Source: Lachnospiraceae bacterium (GTDB lineage Bacteria > Bacillota > Clostridia > Lachnospirales > Lachnospiraceae). Taken from it: a stretch of DNA of 5,270 bases. A model generated the notes under the pieces. That model worked only from the letters and a program-made list of their open reading frames with translations. It had not been told where the DNA came from and searched no databases. Shown here one piece after another: positions 1-5,270 of this stretch (position 1 is its first letter; each line of letters opens with the position of its first letter). A program made the position numbers and the translations under genes. Location: assembly GCA_022790905.1 (NCBI GenBank), contig JAAVYC010000067.1:1-5270 (forward strand), written 5' to 3'.

Positions 1-2041
1 AGAACCTGTGGTACTTCCTTCCCGTTATCCAAATCTTTTGGTAAATGGAACGACAGGAATTGCCGTTGGTATGGCAACAAATATTCCGCCTCATAATTTA
101 AAAGAAGTGATAGCAGCAGTTGTAAAAATTATAGATAACCAGATTTTAGAAGATCGTGACACAAATCTAGATGAAATATTAGAGATTGTAAAAGGTCCTG
201 ATTTTCCGACTGGAGGAATGATTCTCGGCACAAAGGGAGTAGAAGAGGCATACCGCACTGGAAGGGGAAAAGTACGTGTTCGCGCCATAACTGATATTGA
301 ATCAATGTCAAATGGAAAGAATCGTATTATTGTAACGGAACTTCCATATATGGTGAATAAAGCGAGACTTATTGAAAAAATTGCTGAAATGGTCCGTGAA
401 AAAAGAATCGATGGAATCACGGATTTAAGAGATGAGTCAAACAGGCAAGGTATGCGTATTTGTATAGAATTAAGACGTGACGTCAACGCAAATGTTGTAT
501 TAAATCAGTTGTTTAAACATACGCAGCTTCAGGATACTTTTGGTGTAATTATGTTAGCTCTTGTCAACAATGAGCCAAAAGTTTTAAATATTTATGAGAT
601 GCTCAATTATTATTTACTTCATCAGAAGGACGTAGTAACTAGGAGGATCAAGTATGAGCTAAATAAAGCAGAAGAAAGAGCACATATTTTACAGGGATTA
701 TTGATTGCTCTTGATAATATTGATGAAGTAATTCAAATTATTCGTTCAAGTCGTACAACACAGATAGCAAAAGAGAGATTGATTGACCGATTTGGATTGA
801 CCGATGTTCAGGCACAGGCAATTGTAGATATGCGTTTGCGTGCTTTGACAGGACTAGAAAGAGAAAAACTAGAAGCAGAATACAAAGAATTAATGGAAAA
901 AATTGCTGAGTTAAAAGCAATTCTAGCAGACGAAAAAAAGCTTCTCAGTGTAATTAAAGAAGAAATTATGATTATTTCCAAAAAATATGGAGATGAGAGA
1001 AGAACAAGTATTGGATACGATGCCTATGATATTTCTATGGAAGATTTAATTCCATTAGAAAATACAGTAGTTACTATGACAAAACTTGGTTATATCAAAA
1101 GGATGAGTATGAATAATTTCCGTAGCCAAAACAGAGGGGGTAGGGGAATTAAAGGAATGGAGACAATTGAAGATGATTATATCGAAGATCTATTTATGAC
1201 TACAACTCATCATTATCTGATGTTTTTTACCAATACAGGAAAAGTATATCGTATGAAAACTTACGAAATACCAGAGGCAAGCAGGACCTCTAGAGGAACT
1301 GCAATTATCAATCTTTTACAGCTTCAGCCAGGAGAAAAAATATCAGCAGTCATTCCAGTAAAAGAATATAAAGAGAATGAATTCTTATTTATGGCAACAA
1401 AGAATGGAATTGTGAAAAAAACGCCGATTATAGAATATTCCCATGTTCGCAAGACAGGTCTTGCAGCGATCAGTCTAAGAGAAGAGGATGAACTGATAGA
1501 AGTAAAGATTACAGACAGCCAAAAAGATATTTTGATGGTAACGAAATATGGACAGTGTATTCGTTTTCATGAAACGGATGTTAGAAAAACAGGACGTATC
1601 TCTATGGGAGTAATAGGTATGAATCTCTCGGATGGAGATGAAATTATTGGAATGCAGCTTCATACACAAGGTGATTATTTATTAATTGTATCTGAAAAAG
1701 GTCTTGGAAAATGTACATCCATGGAAGAATTTAGTGCACAGAATCGCGGTGGAAAAGGTGTAAAATGTTATAAGATTACAGAAAAAACCGGAAATATTGT
1801 TGGAGCAAAAGCAGTAAAGAGTGAAAATGAAGTTATGCTTATTACAATTGAAGGAATTATTATAAGATTAAAGGTAGAAGATATTTCTATTTTAGGTCGC
1901 GTAACCTCCGGTGTAAAATTGATCAATATGGATGATGATATTACAGTAGCAAGTATTGCGAAAGTAAGAGAAGATCAATCTTTGATGGATGAAGCAGACA
2001 AAATTATTGAAGAAGAAAAGTTAAAAGAATTACAAAAATAA
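1..2041 (+). CDS. gyrA: DNA gyrase subunit A (5'-truncated by window edge)
   Basis: Subunit A of the type IIA topoisomerase gyrase, which with GyrB uses ATP to introduce negative supercoils in the cytoplasm. The reading frame is already open at base 2 (Glu-Pro-Val-Val-Leu-Pro), so the gene enters from the left. About 150-160 N-terminal residues are missing by comparison with known GyrA, including the catalytic tyrosine and quinolone-resistance region. Visible here are the rest of the breakage-reunion domain, starting with the conserved NLLVNG and GIAVGMATNIPPHN segments. A charged coiled-coil-like stretch (about 860-975) belongs to the C-gate arm. From about 1049 comes the six-bladed beta-pinwheel DNA-wrapping domain. 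The GyrA box is QNRGGRG (1127-1147), with a second copy QNRGGKG in a later blade (1739-1759). The box and overall similarity to Bacillus GyrA favour gyrase over ParC. The gene ends in a short mixed-charge tail (EEEKLKELQK) and TAA. The next gene begins 19 bases later. Confidence 0.97.
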   Translation, partial: EPVVLPSRYPNLLVNGTTGIAVGMATNIPPHNLKEVIAAVVKIIDNQILEDRDTNLDEILEIVKGPDFPTGGMILGTKGVEEAYRTGRGKVRVRAITDIESMSNGKNRIIVTELPYMVNKARLIEKIAEMVREKRIDGITDLRDESNRQGMRICIELRRDVNANVVLNQLFKHTQLQDTFGVIMLALVNNEPKVLNIYEMLNYYLLHQKDVVTRRIKYELNKAEERAHILQGLLIALDNIDEVIQIIRSSRTTQIAKERLIDRFGLTDVQAQAIVDMRLRALTGLEREKLEAEYKELMEKIAELKAILADEKKLLSVIKEEIMIISKKYGDERRTSIGYDAYDISMEDLIPLENTVVTMTKLGYIKRMSMNNFRSQNRGGRGIKGMETIEDDYIEDLFMTTTHHYLMFFTNTGKVYRMKTYEIPEASRTSRGTAIINLLQLQPGEKISAVIPVKEYKENEFLFMATKNGIVKKTPIIEYSHVRKTGLAAISLREEDELIEVKITDSQKDILMVTKYGQCIRFHETDVRKTGRISMGVIGMNLSDGDEIIGMQLHTQGDYLLIVSEKGLGKCTSMEEFSAQNRGGKGVKCYKITEKTGNIVGAKAVKSENEVMLITIEGIIIRLKVEDISILGRVTSGVKLINMDDDITVASIAKVREDQSLMDEADKIIEEEKLKELQK

Positions 2042-2060
2042 TAGGTAGAAGGAGAAGTTT

Positions 2061-2948
2061 ATGCCACAGTCATTTTATGAGGTAGCATGGATATTCATAA
2101 TATATGCGATTATTGGATGGTGTACAGAAGTTTCTTATGCTACACTAGAGACAGGAAAATTTGTAAATCGTGGATTTTTGAATGGACCATACTGCCCGAT
2201 TTATGGCTGTGGTGTTTTATTAGTTATTATTGTATTGACCCCATTAAAAGAAAATCTTTTGATTTTATATATAGGATCTTTTCTATTGACTTCGGTGATA
2301 GAATTTATTACAGGATACATATTAGAGAAAATATTCCATAATAAATGGTGGGACTACTCAGATAAGCCTTACAATATAAAAGGATATGTTTGTTTAAAAT
2401 TTTCAGTGTTATGGGGACTTGCCTGTACATTTATTATGTTAATTCTTCATCCAATCATATATAGAATGATAAAAATAATTCCTTTTATGGTAGGACTTGT
2501 AATTTTATGTATTATAATTGTTATGTTTATAATTGATTGTGAAATTACAGTTGCGACAATTTTAAAATTTAATCAGAGATTGAAAATATTAAATGGAATT
2601 GCAGAAAAAATACACGATATCTCTGATGAAATTGGTGAGAATATACATGAAAATGTAACAGAAGTATTAGACAAAAGAGATGAATTTATAGAAAATCATG
2701 GAGATCAAATTATAAGAATTACGGAAAAAACACAGGAAGTTAAAATTGGCATAGAAGTACGAAAGATTGAATTAGAAAAATTAAGAGAACAATATAAGAG
2801 TATGCTAAAAGAAAAAAATATTGGACATAATCGTCTGATGAAAGCATTTCCAAAAATGACTTCTAATTATTATGATGAAATACTTCAAAAATTAAAAAAT
2901 TATATAGAAATGAAAAGGAGGGATGAAGCGGATGATCAGAGAAATTAA
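2061..2948 (+). CDS. Putative ABC transporter type IV (CmpB-like, PF06541-type) membrane protein with coiled-coil tail
   Basis: A 295-residue membrane protein of unknown real function. I recognise the Firmicute family named 'ABC_trans_CmpB / putative ABC transporter type IV' from RGFLNGPYCPIYGCG (residues 37-51) and the WWDYSDKPYNIKGYVCLKFSVLWG-type segment (96-119). Hydrophobic segments suggest about five membrane helices (about 8-25, 45-62, 67-88, 112-133, 140-160). The last third (about 172-290) is highly charged and predicted by eye to be helical or coiled coil, probably cytoplasmic. The family's ABC label is weakly founded: there is no Walker A/B motif here and no ATPase gene in the window. 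The start is supported by AAGGAG at 2049-2054, six bases before ATG. It follows gyrA by 19 bases, so co-transcription is likely. Its 3' end overlaps the fumarase alpha start by 17 bases and carries that gene's ribosome binding site. Family assignment is confident; function is not. Confidence 0.85.
   Translation: MPQSFYEVAWIFIIYAIIGWCTEVSYATLETGKFVNRGFLNGPYCPIYGCGVLLVIIVLTPLKENLLILYIGSFLLTSVIEFITGYILEKIFHNKWWDYSDKPYNIKGYVCLKFSVLWGLACTFIMLILHPIIYRMIKIIPFMVGLVILCIIIVMFIIDCEITVATILKFNQRLKILNGIAEKIHDISDEIGENIHENVTEVLDKRDEFIENHGDQIIRITEKTQEVKIGIEVRKIELEKLREQYKSMLKEKNIGHNRLMKAFPKMTSNYYDEILQKLKNYIEMKRRDEADDQRN
2916..2921 (+). promoter_or_regulatory. Ribosome binding site that decides the fumarase alpha start
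   Basis: A perfect AGGAGG lies inside the 3' end of the preceding gene. Two in-frame ATGs follow, at 2923 and 2932. The first is one base from the AGGAGG, too close for normal initiation. The second is ten bases away and workable, so 2932 is the preferred start. The location implies translational coupling to the upstream membrane protein gene. Confidence 0.7.
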
Positions 2949-3777
2949 TGTGAAAAGTATCATAAAAAATGTAAAAGAAATGTGTATTCAAACAAATTAT
3001 AATTTATCTTCTGATATGCAAAAAGCCATGAAAAGTGCAGAAAAAAATGAAAAATCAGAACTTGGAAAGAAAATTTTAAATCAGCTTCAGGAAAATCTTG
3101 AAATTGCCGATCAAGAAATGATTCCAATTTGTCAGGATACTGGAATGACAGTTATTTTTATGGAAATTGGACAAGAAGTCCATTTTGTAGGTGGAGAATT
3201 GGAAGAGGCAATCAATGAGGGAGTTCGTCAGGGTTATGAGGAAGGATATCTCAGAAAATCAGTTGTAAGAGATCCAATAGAGCGAGAAAATACAAAGGAT
3301 AATACACCGGCTATTATTCATTATAATATTATTCCAGGAAATAGTGTAAAAATCACAGTTGCTCCAAAAGGATTTGGAAGCGAAAATATGAGTCGTTTAT
3401 TTATGTTAAAACCTGCAGATGGAATAGAAGGGGTTAAGAGTGCAATATTAAAAGCAGTAAAAGATGCAGGTCCGAATGCTTGTCCTCCTATGGTAATTGG
3501 AGTAGGTATCGGAGGAACTTTTGAAAAATGTGCAATTTTAGCGAAGAAAGCTTTAACTAGAGATGTAGACCAATATTCGGAGATTCCCTACATAAGAGAA
3601 TTAGAAAAAGAAATGTTGGAAAAAATCAATAAACTTGGTATTGGACCAGGAGGATTAGGTGGAACGATAACCGCTCTTGCAGTGAATATCAATACATATC
3701 CAACTCATATTGCCGGACTTCCAGTAGCAGTAAATATTTGTTGTCATGTAAATCGTCATATTACAAGAAAAATATAA
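2932..3777 (+). CDS. fumA: Class I fumarate hydratase, alpha subunit (N-terminal [4Fe-4S] domain)
   Basis: Alpha half of the oxygen-labile [4Fe-4S] fumarase that hydrates fumarate to L-malate in the cytoplasm. The 281-residue length suits the stand-alone alpha subunit of two-gene enzymes. Three cysteines are placed as cluster ligands: C67 in ICQDTGM, C184 in GPNACPP and C271 in CCHVNRH. Other expected active-site residues are D69 after the first ligand, R108 in LRKS, the GFGSEN segment (147-152) and H259 in PTHIAGLP. Their spacing agrees, from memory, with the structurally known single-chain Leishmania enzyme. The tail GPGGLGGTITALAVN is typical of the family. L(+)-tartrate dehydratase alpha (TtdA) is a close relative and cannot be fully excluded, but fumarase is likelier in an anaerobic Firmicute without tartrate genes nearby. 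The start was chosen by ribosome binding site spacing; an ATG at 2923 would add three residues. Its beta partner is not adjacent but lies one gene further on. Confidence 0.93.
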   Translation: MIREINVKSIIKNVKEMCIQTNYNLSSDMQKAMKSAEKNEKSELGKKILNQLQENLEIADQEMIPICQDTGMTVIFMEIGQEVHFVGGELEEAINEGVRQGYEEGYLRKSVVRDPIERENTKDNTPAIIHYNIIPGNSVKITVAPKGFGSENMSRLFMLKPADGIEGVKSAILKAVKDAGPNACPPMVIGVGIGGTFEKCAILAKKALTRDVDQYSEIPYIRELEKEMLEKINKLGIGPGGLGGTITALAVNINTYPTHIAGLPVAVNICCHVNRHITRKI

Positions 3778-3795
3778 ATGTAAGGAGAATACAAA

Positions 3796-4284
3796 ATGGA
3801 AAAAGAATATAAAAAAACATACAAACCTCTTATTATACTTTTTATTTCTTATATGATAGTTCTCATAGCAGGATTAATCTTATTAGAAAAATATATTCCA
3901 ATTAAAACAAAAGATATTATGATTTTGATACTAGCTGTTACCGTTTTATTATTTGATATCTTATTTTTTATAATGTATAAAGGAGAATATGTATATTGGT
4001 TAAGTGGCAGACCAACGTTTGAAGAAGCAAAAAGTGTGAAAAGTGAAGTGCGAAAAAAATTTGCTTTTGCACATTTAAAAATATTTTTAATTTTAACAGC
4101 ATTATGTGTTATTTATATACCTGTAAGTTATATCATACATCTTTCGTACCTTGTCGATCTCTATGTTATTATGATAGCAATTGTGGTATCTGTAGTCATG
4201 ACAACTCCTATTAAATTTGAAAATTACAAAAGAATTGAAAAGAAAAAATATACAGAAATAGAGAAAGAGGATGAAAATGAATAA
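3796..4284 (+). CDS. Small four-helix membrane protein of unknown function, between the fumarase subunit genes
   Basis: I do not recognise this 162-residue protein. Hydrophobic segments at about 10-30, 39-61, 93-115 and 117-137 suggest four membrane helices in two hairpins. A central loop (about 62-92) reads YKGEYVYWLSGRPTFEEAKS and then a basic KKFAFAHLK. The loop's 'LSGRPTFEEAKS' style slightly recalls other small Firmicute membrane proteins with an amphipathic loop, but I cannot name a family. The last 25 residues are strongly charged (KRIEKKKYTEIEKEDENE) and probably cytoplasmic. AAGGAG at 3782-3787, eight bases before ATG, supports the start. The gene begins 18 bases after fumarase alpha ends, and its stop overlaps the beta-subunit start in ATGAATAA (4277-4284). 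It is therefore translated as part of the fumarase operon. No cysteines suggest a metal site, and there are no transporter or enzyme motifs. Base composition matches the neighbours, giving no sign of recent transfer. Confidence 0.85.
   Translation: MEKEYKKTYKPLIILFISYMIVLIAGLILLEKYIPIKTKDIMILILAVTVLLFDILFFIMYKGEYVYWLSGRPTFEEAKSVKSEVRKKFAFAHLKIFLILTALCVIYIPVSYIIHLSYLVDLYVIMIAIVVSVVMTTPIKFENYKRIEKKKYTEIEKEDENE
4266..4270 (+). promoter_or_regulatory. Ribosome binding site that decides the fumarase beta start
   Basis: AGAGG abuts an ATG at 4271 with no spacing and sits six bases before a second in-frame ATG at 4277. The second spacing is normal, so 4277 is the preferred start. The site lies inside the 3' coding end of the upstream membrane protein gene, which implies coupled translation. 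Confidence 0.6.
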
Positions 4285-4825
4285 AAAAATTACCACTCCG
4301 ATTACAGAGGAAGTGACAAGAAATTTAAGGGCTGGAGATTATGTCTATCTCACTGGAAGTATTTATGTAGCAAGGGATGCAGCTCATAAGAGGATGATAG
4401 AAGCTTTACAGAAAAATGAAAGACTTCCTATAGATATAGAAAATGCAACCATCTATTATATGGGACCATCTCCGGCGAGAGAGGGTCGTCCAATTGGTTC
4501 TGCAGGACCAACAACAGCAAGTCGTATGGATAAATATGCACCGACTCTTTTAGATCTTGGACAAAGAGCTATGATTGGAAAAGGAAAACGCACAGAAAAA
4601 GTAATAGAAGCAATTGTTAGAAATAAAGCTGTATATCTTGCTGCGATTGGTGGAGCAGGCGCACTTTTATCGAAATGTATCAAAAAATCGGAAGTTATTT
4701 GTTATGAGGATTTAGGAGCGGAAGCAATCCGTAAATTGGAAGTAGAAGAATTTCCAGTTATTGTAGTAATTGATTCTGAAGGGAATAATCTTTATGAAAC
4801 AGCCATTTTAGAATTTTGTGAATAG
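4277..4825 (+). CDS. fumB: Class I fumarate hydratase, beta subunit (C-terminal swivel domain)
   Basis: Beta half of the class I fumarase, which completes the active site over the [4Fe-4S] cluster of the alpha subunit. At 182 residues it has the usual stand-alone beta length. Recognisable motifs, in order, are LRAGDYVYLTG (17-27), YVARDAAHKRM (30-40), YYMGPSPA (60-67), GSAGPTTASRMD (74-85) and the late AAIGGAGALLSKCI region (122-135). R33, T79 and R83 sit where family substrate-binding and catalytic residues are expected; I recall equivalents at Arg421, Thr467 and Arg471 of the Leishmania enzyme, the same spacing. Tartrate dehydratase beta (TtdB) is the main alternative. The start follows ribosome binding site spacing; an ATG at 4271 would add two residues. 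The start overlaps the preceding stop by eight bases. This is the last gene of the run, followed by about 250 AT-rich bases without a clear terminator. Confidence 0.93.
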   Translation: MNKKITTPITEEVTRNLRAGDYVYLTGSIYVARDAAHKRMIEALQKNERLPIDIENATIYYMGPSPAREGRPIGSAGPTTASRMDKYAPTLLDLGQRAMIGKGKRTEKVIEAIVRNKAVYLAAIGGAGALLSKCIKKSEVICYEDLGAEAIRKLEVEEFPVIVVIDSEGNNLYETAILEFCE

Positions 4826-4836
4826 TATTATGAATT

Positions 4837-4866
4837 TTGATAGGGTAAAATAAAAATAAGTATAAT
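4837..4866 (+). promoter_or_regulatory. Possible sigma-70-type promoter downstream of the fumarase operon
   Basis: TTGATA (4837-4842) and a perfect TATAAT (4861-4866) are separated by 18 bases, 11 of 12 matches to consensus. The sequence around it is extremely AT-rich, so a chance match is quite possible. If active, it would start near 4873 and could give a longer precursor of the tRNA downstream; no open reading frame of note follows it. Confidence 0.3.
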
Positions 4867-4908
4867 CTGGTAAAAAAAGGATAAAATAAATAATGTTATA
4901 AAAGTGTT

Positions 4909-4931
4909 AACTATATTTTATAGGTTCTTTT
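4909..4931 (+). terminator. Weak AT-rich hairpin with trailing T-rich sequence, possible operon terminator
   Basis: AACTATA (4909-4915) can pair with TATAGGTT (4919-4926), allowing one bulged G, over a three-base TTT loop. CTTTTA follows. The stem is short and almost all A-T, so it would be a poor intrinsic terminator. It is the best candidate seen between the fumarase beta gene and the tRNA promoter. Confidence 0.2.
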
Positions 4932-4943
4932 ACTATTTATGTT

Positions 4944-4967
4944 AAAAAATGTAAAAAATATTAAAAA
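4944..4967 (+). promoter_or_regulatory. Phased A-tracts / UP-element-like region upstream of the tRNA promoter
   Basis: Runs of six, six and five A occur at 4944-4949, 4953-4958 and 4963-4967, spaced about 9-10 bp and ending just before the -35 box. Helically phased A-tracts bend DNA. In this position, A/T-rich sequence typically contacts the RNA polymerase alpha C-terminal domain and boosts stable-RNA promoters. The arrangement is seen directly; its activity is inferred. Confidence 0.5.
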
Positions 4968-4972
4968 TATGA

Positions 4973-5001
4973 TTGACAAATAGACCTTTTTTTTGTAGAA
5001 T
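4973..5001 (+). promoter_or_regulatory. Strong promoter of the tRNA-Ser gene
   Basis: Perfect -35 TTGACA (4973-4978), 17-base spacer and -10 TAGAAT (4996-5001). The spacer contains eight consecutive T (4987-4994). Transcription should begin near 5007-5009, giving a leader of about 65 bases before the tRNA. No protein gene follows, so stable-RNA expression is its evident role. Confidence 0.75.
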
Positions 5002-5007
5002 AATCTA

Positions 5008-5026
5008 TGCGTCACGAAAGAGCGCA
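5008..5026 (+). other. 5'-terminal leader hairpin of the tRNA-Ser transcript (GAAA loop)
   Basis: TGCG (5008-5011) pairs with CGCA (5023-5026). Inside, C5013-G5022 and C5015-G5020 can close a GAAA tetraloop (5016-5019), with one A-A mismatch and a bulged U. It lies at the predicted 5' end of the transcript. A related sequence follows the second promoter at 5237-5250. Folding was judged by eye. Confidence 0.4.
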
Positions 5027-5072
5027 AAGAAAAAATTTACAATTATTTATTGATATTCAGTTATAATTTTAA

Positions 5073-5161
5073 GGAGAAATACTCAAGTTGGCTGAAGAGG
5101 TGCCCCTGCTAAGGGTATAGGTCGGGTGACCGGCGCGAGGGTTCGAATCCCTCTTTCTCCG
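5073..5161 (+). tRNA. tRNA-Ser, anticodon GCU (reads AGC/AGU)
   Basis: A complete class II tRNA with its long variable arm. The acceptor stem GGAGAAA (5073-5079) pairs perfectly with TTTCTCC (5154-5160), and G5161 is the discriminator base usual for serine. The D stem is CTC (5082-5084) with GAG (5097-5099). The anticodon stem is TGCCC (5101-5105) with GGGTA (5113-5117), with one G-U pair. The loop CTGCTAA places the anticodon GCT at 5108-5110. The variable arm (5118-5136) contains stem GGTC/GACC. The T arm is GAGGG-TTCGAAT-CCCTC (5137-5153). CCA is not encoded (TTC follows the discriminator), so a nucleotidyltransferase must add it. The gene is expressed from the promoter at 4973-5001, and its maturation needs 5' processing of a leader of about 65 bases. 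Confidence 0.97.
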
Positions 5162-5163
5162 TT

Positions 5164-5199
5164 CTGCTTTTTTTAAATATTAAAAAAGAAAAAAGGCAG
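5164..5199 (+). terminator. T-run and inverted repeat after the tRNA, possible terminator or UP-element overlap
   Basis: CTGCTTTTTTT (5164-5174) can pair along eleven positions with AAAAAAGGCAG (5189-5199), including one G-U, around a 14-base A-rich loop. A shorter alternative pairs CTTTTTT (5167-5173) with AAAAAAG (5182-5188). There is no classic GC stem followed by a T-run, so termination probably relies on the seven T at 5168-5174; this is uncertain. The A-runs at 5182-5187 and 5189-5194 lie where an UP element of the next promoter would be. Confidence 0.35.
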
Positions 5200-5228
5200 T
5201 TGACAAAAAGAGTGAGCTGTGATAGAGT
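5200..5228 (+). promoter_or_regulatory. Strong promoter of a transcription unit leaving the window
   Basis: Perfect -35 TTGACA (5200-5205), 17-base spacer and -10 TAGAGT (5223-5228), extended by TG at 5220-5221 (TGATAGAGT). A-runs lie just upstream. Transcription should begin near 5234-5236. The product lies beyond the right edge. Resemblance to the tRNA promoter suggests another tRNA or other stable RNA. Confidence 0.65.
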
Positions 5229-5235
5229 AAGGGAG

Positions 5236-5261
5236 TTGCGACACGAGGGATCGTGAAGCAA
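5236..5261 (+). other. 5'-terminal leader hairpin of the outgoing transcript (GGGA loop)
   Basis: TTGC (5236-5239) pairs with GCAA (5258-5261). After a 2x2 internal loop (GA/AA), CACGA (5242-5246) pairs perfectly with TCGTG (5251-5255) around GGGA, a GNRA-type tetraloop. This makes a well-formed 5' hairpin at the predicted transcript start. It could be a leader or the first helix of a structured RNA cut off by the window end. I do not recognise a specific RNA family. Confidence 0.45.
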
Positions 5262-5270
5262 GGAAAAGCA

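Noticed and set aside
91..486. Reverse-strand open frame of 131 codons inside gyrA, with smaller ones at 129-311, 738-920 and 1475-1669
   Set aside because: All are antisense to strongly conserved gyrA codons, have no convincing ribosome binding site, and give low-complexity Ser/Ile/Phe-rich products typical of shadows.
1127..1147. GyrA box QNRGGRG differing from the canonical QRRGGKG
   Set aside because: The asparagine form is, as I recall, normal in Bacillus and other Firmicute gyrases, so it is not an anomaly.
2087..2341. Second forward frame of 84 codons inside the CmpB-like gene
   Set aside because: It is entirely inside a recognisable family gene in another frame and lacks a ribosome binding site.
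4456..4683. Reverse-strand frame inside the fumarase beta gene, and a similar one at 4102-4296
   Set aside because: They lie antisense to genes supported by motifs or operon spacing, with no own initiation signals.
4844..4893. Imperfect direct repeat GGTAAAATAAAAATAA (4844-4859) and GGATAAAATAAATAA (4879-4893)
   Set aside because: The spacer is so A-rich that such similarity is expected by chance; no further copies or symmetry were seen.
4939..4983. Short frame ATG TTA AAA AAT... of 14 codons before the tRNA promoter
   Set aside because: It has no ribosome binding site, is low-complexity, and runs into the promoter -35 box.
5012..5027. Resemblance of CACGAAAGAGCGCAAAG to part of the c-di-GMP-I riboswitch (GAAA loop, then ACGCAAAGC)
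   Set aside because: The upstream CACAGGGCAAACC segment and the downstream GGCC and second-helix parts are absent; an AT-rich leader and a tRNA follow instead.
5073..5161. tRNA as a possible integration site with a duplicated 3' end
   Set aside because: No repeat of the tRNA 3' end and no integrase gene is visible within the window.

Overview
The window is AT-rich, gene-dense bacterial DNA. It looks like chromosome of a low-G+C anaerobic Firmicute, most likely class Clostridia and possibly Lachnospiraceae. Three things suggest this: a gyrase A of Gram-positive type (GyrA-box variants QNRGGRG and QNRGGKG), a two-subunit oxygen-sensitive class I fumarase, and strong AGGAGG-type ribosome binding sites. 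gyrA often lies near the replication origin in Firmicutes, so this may be origin-proximal; that is inference.

Positions 1-4825 hold five same-strand genes packed like an operon. They are gyrA (5' end cut by the window edge), a membrane protein of the 'putative ABC transporter type IV / CmpB' family with a cytoplasmic coiled-coil tail, the class I fumarase alpha subunit, a small four-helix membrane protein of unknown function, and the fumarase beta subunit. Gaps are 19 and 18 bases at two junctions. At the other two, genes overlap by 17 and 8 bases once starts are set by ribosome binding site spacing. No promoter or terminator is evident between these genes. The fumarase subunits form one enzyme (fumarate to L-malate), but a membrane protein gene separates their genes. 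This is the most unusual feature of the protein-coding part.

Positions 4826-5072 are a very AT-rich spacer. It holds one possible promoter, one weak hairpin, and then a strong promoter (TTGACA-17-TAGAAT) preceded by three A-tracts spaced about 9-10 bp apart. That promoter serves a tRNA-Ser(GCU) gene (5073-5161, no encoded CCA). Right after the tRNA is a T-run inside an inverted repeat. A second strong promoter follows (TTGACA-17-TAGAGT with extended -10), and its transcript runs off the right edge.

The two promoters share more than their core elements. Both initially transcribed regions carry TGCG[T/A]CACGA[A/G][A/G]GA, and both can fold into a 5'-terminal hairpin with a GNRA loop. I read this as a tandem pair of stable-RNA transcription units with a common 5' leader element. 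The second unit's product is not in the window. I found no clear evidence of mobile elements, CRISPR arrays or defence systems.
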